A stretch of 64,000 bases of DNA from an uncultured Persicobacter sp. (GTDB taxonomy: Bacteria > Bacteroidota > Bacteroidia > Cytophagales > Cyclobacteriaceae), in assembly GCA_947498325.1 (NCBI GenBank), contig CANMKE010000021.1, positions 34,349-98,348 on the forward strand, written 5' to 3'. Below, piece after piece: positions 26,794 through 35,958 of this stretch. The position numbers and the translations under genes are program-made. Within the stretch, counting starts at the first letter, position 1, and each line of letters opens with the position of its first letter. The notes below the pieces were generated by a model. It was not told where the DNA came from and ran no database searches. It was given only the letters and a program-made list of their open reading frames with translations.

Positions 26794-27759
26794 ATGAAAA
26801 AGGTAGCAATCGGTATTGACATTGGGGGAACGAACTCCGCTATTGGAATTGTTGATGAGGTAGGAACTGTGCTAACACGCGGGAATATTCCTACTGATAG
26901 ACATAGTGATATCAACTTGTACATTGATGATTTGGCCGCTGAAATTGAGCGAATTATCGCTTCTACAGATGTTGAATTGGATATTCAGGGGATTGGTCTC
27001 GGAGCGCCTAATGGTAATTACTACAATGGAACAATTGAGTTTGCTCCTAATTTGAGATGGAAAGGTGTTGTTGAATTGACGAAGTTGCTTTCTGAACGAT
27101 TCAATTATCCTGTAATTAAATTGACAAACGATGCGAATGCTGCAGCGCTTGGAGAATCGATTTATGGATGTGCCAAAGGATTGAAAAACTATATCATGAT
27201 TACCTTGGGAACGGGTCTGGGTTCAGGCGTTGTGATCAACGGTGATTTGGTTTACGGACATGATGGTTTTGCTGGAGAGCTCGGACACGTTTGTGTAGAG
27301 CACGGTGGTCGTGAGTGTGGTTGTGGTCGTTTGGGCTGTTTGGAAACTTATTGTTCGGCTACTGGTTTGGTGCGTACTGCCTATGAACTTTTAGGGAAGT
27401 CGAATAAGCCATCAGTTTTGCGCGAGGTGGTAAACACTGAAAAATTGACTTCAAAGTTGATCTATAAGTATGCCATTGAAGGTGATGCATTAGCAAATGA
27501 GTGTTTCCGTTTTACTGCAGAAAAATTAGGCAAGGCATTGGCTGATTTCACGACTTTCTCAAGCCCTGAGGCGTTTATCCTTTTTGGCGGTTTGGCCAAT
27601 GCAGGAGACTTGTTGATCAAGCCAACGAAAGAATACATGGAGGCAAATATGCTGGAGATCTTTAAAAACAAAGTAGCGATTAAGCCATCAGAACTTCCTG
27701 GTGCTGATGCTGCGGTTTTGGGAGCGTCTTCATTGGTATGGAAAGAGCTTTCTAAATAA
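26794..27759 (+). CDS. ROK-family sugar kinase (glucokinase-like)
   Basis: The 321-residue protein starts directly with the ATP-binding loop IGIDIGGTNSAIGIVD, with no DNA-binding domain, so it is a kinase rather than a regulator. The ROK signature is present: VKLTNDANAAALGE, ITLGTGLGSGVV, the HxCxCGxxGCxE zinc motif (EHGGRECGCGRLGCLE) and FGGLANAG. The expected reaction is ATP-dependent phosphorylation of glucose or a related hexose. It stands alone between icmF and a terminator. Confidence 0.9.
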   Translation: MKKVAIGIDIGGTNSAIGIVDEVGTVLTRGNIPTDRHSDINLYIDDLAAEIERIIASTDVELDIQGIGLGAPNGNYYNGTIEFAPNLRWKGVVELTKLLSERFNYPVIKLTNDANAAALGESIYGCAKGLKNYIMITLGTGLGSGVVINGDLVYGHDGFAGELGHVCVEHGGRECGCGRLGCLETYCSATGLVRTAYELLGKSNKPSVLREVVNTEKLTSKLIYKYAIEGDALANECFRFTAEKLGKALADFTTFSSPEAFILFGGLANAGDLLIKPTKEYMEANMLEIFKNKVAIKPSELPGADAAVLGASSLVWKELSK

Positions 27760-27781
27760 TATTCAAATCCATGATTTGATG

Positions 27782-27815
27782 AAAGTGCGCTTCTTGGAGG
27801 CGCACTTTTTTTATG
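27782..27815 (+). terminator. terminator of the ROK kinase gene
   Basis: AAAGTGCGC and GCGCACTTT form a 9-bp stem with a 9-base loop followed by a T tract. Confidence 0.9.
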
Positions 27816-27877
27816 TCCTTTTTTCAGCCCACATCAAGGCACTATTCCGCTCAGGTGATGAATCAATCGGCTGGCAG

Positions 27878-29422
27878 TTATTGTTTACAGTCCATGTTGA
27901 TGTTCTTTACATCGAGCTCAATATCATTTTCTGTGTTCACCAATTGAATATCTTTTCCCGCCCCGCAAATGGTTACATTTTCAAAAGTTAACTGAACAAC
28001 ATCATCTCCGTCTCCTGGATAAATATTGAATAAAGTACGCATTCTACTGGCGTGAAATGTGACGTTTTTGATCAGAAAATCGTGGCAAATGTTCCCCTCA
28101 GTGCTCAGGATCGATACCGGTGATCCTTTAAACTCTCCTCCTTCGAGGTGAAAATGCCTGATAGGGTCTCTGAAAGTAAAATAGGGAGTCTGACTATTGT
28201 TACAATTGACCTGCGCATTTTTTATTTGGAGATTGTTACCACCAATGCCATCGAATTTATCCCAAACGCCTCCTTGTTGAGTATATTCACCAAAGAAAAA
28301 GGCTGCATTCAAAGCATCTGGACGTAGATCAATGACGGGATTGATAATCTGATTATGGTCGCTCCGAAGTAAAAAACCGCCGTTACCATTTTTTACGGTA
28401 CAGTTCAGCCACTGAATACCAGAGGCAGCACCGTGGGTACTAAATCCCGCTTTCCAGTCATTGGTCGAGCTACAATTTTTAACAATAATATTGCGCGTAA
28501 CGGGACTGGCGCCATAGCCTGAAATTTCAAAAGAATGTTTGTTGTTCTTCCCGTGGCAGTTGCTAATCTCCCCATTTTCAGCGCCAGAGATGTAAAAACC
28601 ATAGCCATGTGGGAGTTTCTTTTCATGTCCCTGTAAAATGCCTTCTGCCTCTAAATTCTCGTACGTAAAGCCATATACATGAGAGATGCGAAATCCTTGT
28701 TTTGCTTTTTCTGTAACATCCTTTAATGCGACATTTTTGTAAAAGGCATTGGTTGCATTTTTTATATATAGACAGACCGATCCATTTTTCATTTCTACGG
28801 AAAGGTTTTGGATGCCCACATGATCAGCCAGTTCATAATAAGTTAAAGAGACTTTCTTATTATAGTCATCTTTTAGACCTCCTTTAATTGTACAGCTGTT
28901 TCCACTGACAGATGAAATGATAACACTCTCTCCTTTTTTATAATAGCTGCGAAGGCCATTGTAATCATCACTTGAGGTAATTAATACACGATCTCCCGGG
29001 TTGATCCATTGTGCTAAATTTTTTGAAGAATTGATCGTTTTTCCTCCTTTGGATAATTTGATTTTTCCAAGGCTCATCAAGCTTCGTTTGCCACCCAATA
29101 CAACCCCTTGCTCTACATTGGTAAAATGAATTTTTGTCTTCTGCTTGCCTTTTCCTTGCAGGATATTATTCTGGCCAATAATCGTTTCGAGGCAGTAAAA
29201 ATCCCCCGAAGAAAGTTCCACGACCTTCCCAGATTTCATGGCTTGCATAATTTCTTCCTGGTCATTATTGCCATCGCAAATAAATTGCGCACTCTTCTTT
29301 TCCTGCGGGGAAGCATTTTGTGCGGCGACCACTACCTTACCTTGCGAAAATGCCTGAGGTGAATAAGCGATATAAAAAAAGCTAAGCAAAAAAATGCATA
29401 GTCCAGAATAGCGTTGCTTCAT
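27878..29422 (-). CDS. secreted right-handed beta-helix protein (paralogue A)
   Basis: A signal peptide (about residues 1-26, ending AFSQG) precedes a mature protein of about 490 residues. It opens with a pectate-lyase-like edge (QFICDGNNDQEEIMQAM, then VVELSSGDFYC), which is the D-G-x-x-D-x-x start common in beta-helix enzymes. Repeating short strands follow (NLSVEMKNGS, NLEAEGI, NCHGKNNKHSFEISGYG, NCTVKNGNGGFLLRS). This fits a parallel beta-helix acting on, or binding, polysaccharide outside the cell. It is clearly paralogous to the protein at 39529-41049. No catalytic residues can be named with confidence. Confidence 0.75.
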   Translation of the reverse strand: MKQRYSGLCIFLLSFFYIAYSPQAFSQGKVVVAAQNASPQEKKSAQFICDGNNDQEEIMQAMKSGKVVELSSGDFYCLETIIGQNNILQGKGKQKTKIHFTNVEQGVVLGGKRSLMSLGKIKLSKGGKTINSSKNLAQWINPGDRVLITSSDDYNGLRSYYKKGESVIISSVSGNSCTIKGGLKDDYNKKVSLTYYELADHVGIQNLSVEMKNGSVCLYIKNATNAFYKNVALKDVTEKAKQGFRISHVYGFTYENLEAEGILQGHEKKLPHGYGFYISGAENGEISNCHGKNNKHSFEISGYGASPVTRNIIVKNCSSTNDWKAGFSTHGAASGIQWLNCTVKNGNGGFLLRSDHNQIINPVIDLRPDALNAAFFFGEYTQQGGVWDKFDGIGGNNLQIKNAQVNCNNSQTPYFTFRDPIRHFHLEGGEFKGSPVSILSTEGNICHDFLIKNVTFHASRMRTLFNIYPGDGDDVVQLTFENVTICGAGKDIQLVNTENDIELDVKNINMDCKQ

Positions 29423-29588
29423 GTCGTTCGGAATGATTGATTCAGTGATAGAACCAAAGAAGGGGCATTTAGTTTGCGGCTCATTTTAATGGGCCTCAAA
29501 GACTGATTTTCGGTTAATTTTTTTGAGCAACTGAACCATCGGTAGCGGGTTTGGTTATTGAATTCAACCAATAAGAGATGCGGGAGAG

Positions 29589-30932
29589 ATGTTTTTAAAA
29601 GCAAAGTTGAAATATATTTGGGGCCTGATGCAGGGAAGTTTTTGGCTTGTTCCTATCATCATTATTATTATAGGAATCGGTTTTGCCTGTCTGTTGCTTT
29701 TGATCGACTATGCTGTGGAAATTCAGCCAACAGGCCCTTTCGAGTATTTTTTCAGTGGTAATGCAGATGCCTCCAGAACGGTCCTGAGTATTGTTTCCAG
29801 CGCCATGATTGGGCTTGCAGGAACTGTTTTCTCGATTACGCTGGTGGCCCTTACTTTGGCATCGAGTCAGTTTGGTTCGCGATTATTACGGAATTTTATG
29901 CACGATCGGCTCAATCAGGTGGTTTTAGGAACTTACATTTCCACTTATTTATATTGCCTGATTATTCTTCGGACTGTTCGGGCTAAAGATCCTTTTACGT
30001 TCGTTCCAAACTTCTCTGTTCTGTTCGCTGTTTTTCTGGCCTTCGGAAATATTATTCTATTGGTGATCTTCATTCATCATATCGCTGAGAGCATTCGCGC
30101 AGATCGTGTGGTGGCAGATATTTACCTGAATTTGAGTAGAAATATTCAGCTGATGTTTCCTAAAGATGGGAATTCTTTATGGCGAAAGGATGAGCATGCG
30201 AAATTTCAAAAAGCCTGTGCGCAAAAATATCATACTTCAATTCATATTACTGCACGGCAGAGTGGTTATTTGCAGGCAGTAGATTATGACCACCTTTTCA
30301 ATTCGGTGCAACAACTCGATGGCATGATCAGGCTGCATTATAAGGGGGGCGATTTTATTATTGAGGGTTCGACAATAGCGGAACTGCAACTTATTGCACC
30401 TGTCGATACGGGCAAATTGGCCGTTTTTGATAAGGCGATGGTATATGGCGAGGAGCGAACCAACACCCAGGATCCTGAATATGCCATTCATCAGCTGGTA
30501 GAGATCGCTGCGAGGGCTTTGTCCCCGGGAATTAATGACCCGTTCACTGCCATTTCCTGTATTGATTACCTGACGGCTCATCTGAGAAATTTAGCACAGC
30601 TGCCTTTTGATGCCCCCTATATGCTTGACTGTAATCAGGAGCCGAGAGTCTTGGCCAAGGCGCATCGTTTCGACGCCATTTTGCATGCAGCTTTTGATAT
30701 TATTCGTGAATGTGCGGAGGGCAATCCAGCGATTCTGATCAGAATGGCGGAGCGCCTGACAGGTTTGCGGGAAATGGTCATTGAAAAAGAACAGGCACAG
30801 GCCGTGGATGAATACCTCGGGGTGATTCAAAGTGCTGGAGAGCGTTCTCTTGTAGAGCAGAAAGATTTGGAGGATTTCAGGAAAAGAATAGCCCATTATC
30901 AACAGGTGAAAGGTAATCATCATTTTTCCTGA
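29589..30932 (+). CDS. DUF2254 membrane protein
   Basis: The 447-residue protein has four hydrophobic segments in its first 175 residues (about 16-38, 65-90, 110-130 and 140-165), including VSSAMIGLAGTVFSITLVALTLASSQFGSRLL, split here only by loops. The rest is a cytoplasmic or periplasmic domain with IHQLVEIAARALSPGINDPFTA, a hallmark of DUF2254. The family is widespread and its function is unknown; an ion-channel or transport role has only been suggested. It is divergent from beta-helix paralogue A and convergent with the CAT-fold gene. Confidence 0.85.
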   Translation: MFLKAKLKYIWGLMQGSFWLVPIIIIIIGIGFACLLLLIDYAVEIQPTGPFEYFFSGNADASRTVLSIVSSAMIGLAGTVFSITLVALTLASSQFGSRLLRNFMHDRLNQVVLGTYISTYLYCLIILRTVRAKDPFTFVPNFSVLFAVFLAFGNIILLVIFIHHIAESIRADRVVADIYLNLSRNIQLMFPKDGNSLWRKDEHAKFQKACAQKYHTSIHITARQSGYLQAVDYDHLFNSVQQLDGMIRLHYKGGDFIIEGSTIAELQLIAPVDTGKLAVFDKAMVYGEERTNTQDPEYAIHQLVEIAARALSPGINDPFTAISCIDYLTAHLRNLAQLPFDAPYMLDCNQEPRVLAKAHRFDAILHAAFDIIRECAEGNPAILIRMAERLTGLREMVIEKEQAQAVDEYLGVIQSAGERSLVEQKDLEDFRKRIAHYQQVKGNHHFS

Positions 30933-30970
30933 CTGGGCTATTTTGTGGCTTAGTACCGTCTATGGATCGA

Positions 30971-31699
30971 TTATAAATATTGATCACTCGCTATACGCGC
31001 CTCGAATTCGGCTATAAATGGAGAAATCACGAAAGGGTCGAGATTGGAATGATCAAAGGTTAGGAGCATTGGTATCCATTTTTTTCCTTCTGATTCATAT
31101 CTCTTACCAAAATAAAAATAGGGGCGACCAGATTTTTTGGTCGGGGTGTGCAAGGTAAAACCAGTAAATTGAAGGTTGGGTAAGTTGCCGATAAACAGTG
31201 CAACAGACCAAACCAATGGCGCTATGGGGATAAACTGTTTACGGTCAGCGACAGCCTGTAAAGATTGTTTATAATGTACAAAAAATGCCGCCAACGATTG
31301 CTCCTGACTGTTTTCCAATAATATTTCTGTAAAACGAGCATTCCCCCCTACGGCAATGGGGCAAAAAATGGGTAACTTCTTAAATTGGTACCAATCATTA
31401 CCTATTTTTCGGTATAAAAACGCTGGGTGATTATTGCAGGTCTGACTTAAATTCCACATCAGGTAAGCCGTAAAGGTGGCATCAGGAAGCTGCTTGTATA
31501 ATCTTTGGTAAACATCATATGCCGCAGAAATATCGAGTTGCAGCGTCATTTGAAGATATGGCTCTCGAACGTTTTCCTCTTTATGGAAAAAATCCATCGC
31601 CCAATTTTCGTAGGAACTCAGTTCGTCAGGATTAATTTTTTTGCCATCGAATAACTCAATGACCTCCGATAGGGAAATTTCTTGTAAAGTTTGCGACAT
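30971..31699 (-). CDS. chloramphenicol acetyltransferase-fold protein (CatA-like)
   Basis: The 242-residue protein resembles CatA-type trimeric acetyltransferases along its length: WAMDFFHKEENVREPY near the N-terminus, a central FTAYLMWNLSQTCNNHPAF, FTGFTLHTP and the end MLLTFDHSNLDPFVISPFIAEFEARI. His217 and Asp221 make the catalytic HxxxD motif. Classic CatA reads HHAVCDG at this place, so the first His and the Gly are missing here. It is therefore probably an acetyltransferase-like protein of unknown substrate rather than a proven resistance enzyme. Neighbours give no hint. Confidence 0.6.
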   Translation of the reverse strand: MSQTLQEISLSEVIELFDGKKINPDELSSYENWAMDFFHKEENVREPYLQMTLQLDISAAYDVYQRLYKQLPDATFTAYLMWNLSQTCNNHPAFLYRKIGNDWYQFKKLPIFCPIAVGGNARFTEILLENSQEQSLAAFFVHYKQSLQAVADRKQFIPIAPLVWSVALFIGNLPNLQFTGFTLHTPTKKSGRPYFYFGKRYESEGKKWIPMLLTFDHSNLDPFVISPFIAEFEARIASDQYL

Positions 31700-31827
31700 G
31701 AGAGAAGATCGTGTTAAATACTAAGCGCAAAGTTGTCGAAAATTGAAGGCATTTGCCACTTCTGAACAATAATTAAATTGATAGAAAGTGGCGATAAGAG
31801 TTGAGTGTAGGTTAAGTTGTTTCTGGG

Positions 31828-32010
31828 TTATTTCAGCAGGTCAATCAAAGATTTGAAAGGACTAAAGACGGCCATTATTAAAATGGTGAGTCCAATAAAA
31901 ATCATGACTTGCGAGATTGGTGATTTGTGGGCGTAAGAGAGGTAAGTCCACATGAACGCCAAGGGGCTGCTGATCACAAGTAAAACTATGATTTCACGAT
32001 AGCTTTTCAT
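31828..32010 (-). CDS. small two-helix membrane protein
   Basis: This 60-residue frame has two hydrophobic segments (about 7-25 and 34-52) with charged ends (MKSYRE at the start, SLIDLLK at the end), a plausible small inner-membrane protein. No family was recognised. The upstream spacer and its orientation, divergent from the esterase gene, allow a promoter of its own. It may still be spurious. Confidence 0.5.
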   Translation of the reverse strand: MKSYREIIVLLVISSPLAFMWTYLSYAHKSPISQVMIFIGLTILIMAVFSPFKSLIDLLK

Positions 32011-32098
32011 CTGGAATTAATTTTTAGTTGTAAATGTTGAATTTTGGACAAATATAGAACAGATCTTGATTAAAATACGGTATTTAAGGAAATAAAAT

Positions 32099-33040
32099 AT
32101 GCCATGTAAGCGCACCGACTTTTCCTTTTTTTATCTAAAGATGTCTTTAAAACCTGTTATTCGTCACTTTTTCACTCCTGCTGATCGATTTTTTTTGCTC
32201 ATCTTCAGTGTTTCGATGACTTTTTCTGCTTGTAGTGGGCCAACGGTAATCGCAGAAAATGCGGAGGGTTATGAAACTGTATTCGACTGGCGTGAAAGAT
32301 TGCTTAAGCCAAATGTATTGAAGGTCAACCCTAAACTAAAACTGCTGATCTATGGCGACCCAAGTCGGGATTCTGAACGGCTGAAACCTGCGGTTATTAT
32401 CTTCCCTGGAGGCGGATACAAGCATCTTGCCGTAGAAAAGGAAGGGCGGCAGGCGGCCTTATGGTTCCAACAGCGTGGGTTTATTGCAGTTGTTTGTCTT
32501 TATCCTCTGCCTGATGGAGATTATGGACGATCAACAATAGCGGCCTGTAAACGTGCCGTAACCTATCTTTACAAGCATGCGGAGCAATACCATATCAATC
32601 GACAGCAGATCGGTGCTTGTGGCTTCTCCGCAGGCGGGCATCTTTGCAGCGTTTTGAATAGTCAGTGGTCAGAAACAATACCGATTCAGTTCAACATTTT
32701 ATTTTATCCTGTGCTTAGTTTTGAGGAGGGGCTTGCACATCAGGGCAGTAAACATAGCTGGCAGGGGGAATCTGAGGATACTGCTTTTTCTGCGGAAAAA
32801 TGTATTCATGCAGATTACCCACCGACTTTTTTAGTGCATGCGGCTGCTGATCCTGTGGTTGTGGCAGAGAACAGTAGGAGGTATGCACAGGGACTATCAG
32901 ATTACAATGTTTCCAATCAATTGTGTATATTATATGGTATTGATAAAACTATTGCACACGGCTTCGGGTTAGGGCATCGTAATATTAATCTCCAATGGGA
33001 AAATCAGTTGACAAACTGGTTGAATACTACCCTGAATTAA
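32099..33040 (+). CDS. alpha/beta-hydrolase lipoprotein (BD-FAE/acetyl-xylan-esterase-like)
   Basis: After a hydrophobic signal ending in the lipobox-like FSAC (Cys45), the protein has an oxyanion segment IFPGGGYKHLA, the nucleophile elbow CGFSAGG (Ser177), an Asp in VHAAADPVV and a His in AHGFGLGH. These are the features of small esterases of the BD-FAE or acetyl-esterase type that remove acyl groups from plant or algal polysaccharides. The long N-terminus suggests that Met15 (32141) may be the true start, since it places the signal at a normal distance. It probably faces the periplasm or cell surface. Confidence 0.8.
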   Translation: MPCKRTDFSFFYLKMSLKPVIRHFFTPADRFFLLIFSVSMTFSACSGPTVIAENAEGYETVFDWRERLLKPNVLKVNPKLKLLIYGDPSRDSERLKPAVIIFPGGGYKHLAVEKEGRQAALWFQQRGFIAVVCLYPLPDGDYGRSTIAACKRAVTYLYKHAEQYHINRQQIGACGFSAGGHLCSVLNSQWSETIPIQFNILFYPVLSFEEGLAHQGSKHSWQGESEDTAFSAEKCIHADYPPTFLVHAAADPVVVAENSRRYAQGLSDYNVSNQLCILYGIDKTIAHGFGLGHRNINLQWENQLTNWLNTTLN

Positions 33041-33068
33041 GCGTTAAAATCTCAATAATAAAATCCTT

Positions 33069-33542
33069 ATGTGGGTTCGAATAATATTTTTTCTGATCAT
33101 TAATTTTATGGCCTTGGGCATTGGTGGTCAGTTTACTGCGGCAGGAGTGGCCTCTGATTGGTACGCACGGCTTCCGAAGGCTCCCTGGACTCCTCCTTCC
33201 TGGATGTTTGGTGTCGCTTGGTCAACAATTATGGTGCTTTTAGCGATATTCATGAGTCGGGCAATGGCTCATCCAACAATGCGAACGGCCTTTATCATCC
33301 TTTTTACGGTTCAATGGATATTGAATGTGGCATGGAACCCGCTGTTCTTCGAGTTTCACTGGCTTGGATTTGCTCTACTGGACATTGTATTGCTTTCTGT
33401 AACTGTTGGGGTGATGTTATGGCTGGCTGCCAATACCATGGGGGCGGTCGCTTTGCTTATCCTTCCCTACTTTATTTGGTTGCTAATTGCCTGCTCGCTA
33501 AACGCCTACTCTTTAATGCAGGTGATGGAAAAGCAGACTTAA
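33069..33542 (+). CDS. TspO/MBR family protein
   Basis: The 157-residue protein has five predicted membrane helices and the TspO signature: WYARLPKAPWTPPSWMFGVAWS, then FTVQWILNVAWNPLFF in the third to fourth helix. The family binds tetrapyrroles and has been linked to stress and porphyrin handling. It starts 28 bases after the esterase stop and may share its transcript. A terminator follows that mainly serves the opposite strand. No photosynthesis or haem genes are near. Confidence 0.92.
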   Translation: MWVRIIFFLIINFMALGIGGQFTAAGVASDWYARLPKAPWTPPSWMFGVAWSTIMVLLAIFMSRAMAHPTMRTAFIILFTVQWILNVAWNPLFFEFHWLGFALLDIVLLSVTVGVMLWLAANTMGAVALLILPYFIWLLIACSLNAYSLMQVMEKQT

Positions 33543-33561
33543 CAGGCTATTGGGCAAAAAA

Positions 33562-33589
33562 AAAGCAACCCATAAAAATAGGTTGCTTT
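33562..33589 (-). terminator. terminator of the ceramidase-like gene
   Basis: AAAGCAACC and GGTTGCTTT form a 9-bp stem with a 10-base loop. The long T tract is on the minus strand, so it mainly ends the gene at 33599, but it may also act on the convergent tspO transcript. Confidence 0.85.
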
Positions 33590-33598
33590 CATTACTTG

Positions 33599-34372
33599 TT
33601 ACTTTACAAGTTGTTGTTTTTTATATTTTGCTGAAATGCGTTTCCATTTTTCCCATTTTTTTCCTGGAATCAGATCTACATCATTAATTTTATAGAAATA
33701 ACGGAACAGGAAGAAGCAGGCAAAAGCCCCGAAGGTGTGCCACAAGAAGTGTAAGCCTACAGGCTCAAAATAACGCTCTGGATTGGGGTCCAAAAAGCGC
33801 ATTCCAATTGCACAACAAAACGATGCCAAGCCGAACAAGACCATTTTCACCTGATAGAAATGCGTTCTTCGTAAAAAAGCGAATAACGGCAGTATCACAA
33901 AAATAGCCATTGTTAAATAGGATAAGTTTGTCGATAACGGATCGGCGATATGGTTATTGACAAAGTACTCAATAACAGATACCCCAACACCAATAAGTAA
34001 TGGGATTTTCCAGCTGTGGAATAGCTTGTACATGAGGTACATCGCGCCAAAAAATCCGATGATCAAAATTGGCAAGTAATCCATCATCATGTAATACCAA
34101 GATGATCTGAAGGCATGGTATAGCGTGCCGCCAACCCCACCAATTAACAGCAATACCGTGATGACCATCATGAAGGCATATCGCTTAAAATTACCACCCA
34201 CTTTGGTGAGCCAATAGATCGCAATTCCAATAAAAATGATGGCCGTAATCGTGTTTAGCGGCTCTACAATAAAATGGCTTAAATTGGTTTCTGTGTATAC
34301 AGGGCCTTGGTCTGCAACTACAATTTCTTGATAGGGTGCTATCAAGGCAAATAATAATTTAAAAAGAATCAT
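33599..34372 (-). CDS. CREST-superfamily membrane hydrolase (alkaline ceramidase-like)
   Basis: The 257-residue protein has about seven membrane helices. Motifs fit the ceramidase/CREST family: FIVEPLNTITAIIF near the first helix (Glu37 and Asn40), GGTLYHAF (His86), MMMDYLPI (Asp98) and GLHFLWHTFG (His208 and His212), which together form the expected metal site. Alkaline ceramidases release fatty acid from sphingolipids. Sphingolipids are common in Bacteroidota, so a lipid-turnover role is plausible, but substrate assignment is inference. It is convergent with tspO. Confidence 0.75.
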   Translation of the reverse strand: MILFKLLFALIAPYQEIVVADQGPVYTETNLSHFIVEPLNTITAIIFIGIAIYWLTKVGGNFKRYAFMMVITVLLLIGGVGGTLYHAFRSSWYYMMMDYLPILIIGFFGAMYLMYKLFHSWKIPLLIGVGVSVIEYFVNNHIADPLSTNLSYLTMAIFVILPLFAFLRRTHFYQVKMVLFGLASFCCAIGMRFLDPNPERYFEPVGLHFLWHTFGAFACFFLFRYFYKINDVDLIPGKKWEKWKRISAKYKKQQLVK

Positions 34373-34526
34373 TTCTTATGAATTATATTCAAAATTTCAC
34401 AATAAAATAAACTAAAAAGCCAAATTGTGTAAGTTAAATTTTAATCAGGTTTCAAAATTAATCATTTTATAGTGAGGCTCAAATTCTATACCGAATTAAA
34501 AGCCCTACACCGTAAAATTCTTTATC

Positions 34527-35828
34527 TTAATCACATTTATCATTCAATACTTCAAGCATCATAGGATCCACTTTTTCAAGCCCTTTGACACCAAGCTGTG
34601 CAAGATTTTTGATCGTGATTTCAACGTCTTCATGTACAATGCCGTCCGCAAAAGGCTGGATAGGATCATCTACTGAAAAATTGACCGCTTGCATTGCCGC
34701 CTGAATACTGGAGCCTATTTTTAATGCGCATGATGGTTTCGCACCATCGCAAATCATGCCCGACAAGTTGGCCACCATGTATTTCACCACATTTTCGATC
34801 GCCTCCAATCCACCATTTTTCAGGAAAGCAACGCCAGCTCCTGCGCCAATTGATGCGGGTAAAATACCACATAGGGCTGATAATGGGCCGATGCGTTTTT
34901 TAATATGAATAGGAATAGCATGTGCCACAATTAATGCCCGTGCCAGCTGCTCCTCTGTTGCATTTATCGTTTCCGCCATTTCAAGAACGGGGAGTGTTAC
35001 AGTGATGCCCTGATTTCCCGACCCTGAATTGGTCATGACCGGTAGGCCACAACCCGCCATGCGGGCATCGGAACCTGCTGCAGCACGTGCGGCGGCCCTG
35101 GTTGCTAAATCGGCAGTGAGTCCTTCCTTGTCAAAATTGGACAGCAATCTTTTGCCTACCTGAAGGCCATAATTATTTTTCAGTCCTTCTTCAGATACCC
35201 GTTTGTTGTACTTGACGGTATCAAGGATAAATTTAATTTCTTCAAACTTGGCCGTTTGTCCTAATTCGTAAATCCTGGCGATTGAAAGCCCTTCAACGCT
35301 GCCATCCGATAAAATGTGTGCATGTTTTGCTTCGGGCCTTTCAAACATGATGTCACCATTTTTTGAATAGGCGCTGAACTCTGTGTGGCGCGTTTCAATG
35401 ACTGCGTTTGCGGTTTCTCCCTGTGCAAAAACAACGGCTTCAACGTAAAGCTTGTCTACATTCTCAATCACTTTTACCTCGACCTTGCCCTGCTCCACGT
35501 AAGTTTGTGCCTCCTCGATAATTTCGTGATTCACGTCTTTCAGCACCTCTAAAAGATAGCTACTTTTACCTGAAAAAACGCCCAAGGCAGCCGCAATAAG
35601 CATTCCCTTGTGTTTCGTATTGGGAATCCCTACACTCATGGCATTTTTGTACATGTTCCCACTCACTTTCAGTTGCACACTTTCAGGAGTTAGCCCCAAG
35701 ATTTCTTTGGCTTTTACCACTGCCAAAGCCACCGCAATGGGTTCAGTACAGCCAAGGGCCAGTTCAACATCGTGCTGAATAAGGTCAATGATTTGCCCGT
35801 TATCTATTTTATGTTCTGTTGTTGTCAT
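34527..35828 (-). CDS. L-cysteine desulfidase family protein (CyuA/UPF0597)
   Basis: The 433-residue protein shows the UPF0597 pattern: DVELALGCTEPIAVALA (Cys27), VSGNMYKNAMSVGIPNT, TNSGSGNQGITVTLPV, LCGILPASIGAG and MICDGAKPSCALKIGSS. The cysteines are those expected to hold an iron-sulfur cluster shared with the serine dehydratase alpha family. Known members degrade L-cysteine to pyruvate, ammonia and sulfide in the cytoplasm, mostly under low oxygen. No dedicated regulator is adjacent. The alternative is a related serine or threonine dehydratase activity. Confidence 0.88.
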   Translation of the reverse strand: MTTTEHKIDNGQIIDLIQHDVELALGCTEPIAVALAVVKAKEILGLTPESVQLKVSGNMYKNAMSVGIPNTKHKGMLIAAALGVFSGKSSYLLEVLKDVNHEIIEEAQTYVEQGKVEVKVIENVDKLYVEAVVFAQGETANAVIETRHTEFSAYSKNGDIMFERPEAKHAHILSDGSVEGLSIARIYELGQTAKFEEIKFILDTVKYNKRVSEEGLKNNYGLQVGKRLLSNFDKEGLTADLATRAAARAAAGSDARMAGCGLPVMTNSGSGNQGITVTLPVLEMAETINATEEQLARALIVAHAIPIHIKKRIGPLSALCGILPASIGAGAGVAFLKNGGLEAIENVVKYMVANLSGMICDGAKPSCALKIGSSIQAAMQAVNFSVDDPIQPFADGIVHEDVEITIKNLAQLGVKGLEKVDPMMLEVLNDKCD

Positions 35829-35958
35829 TTAGTTGAATGGGGGTTTTGATGTAAGAACATCATCATTTGGTCAAAAAAAAATTACGTTGCCATGTTTAAA
35901 AAAACACTGTAGTCAAATTTACATTTAATAAGTAGGTAAAAAAACAATGTAATAAAAT

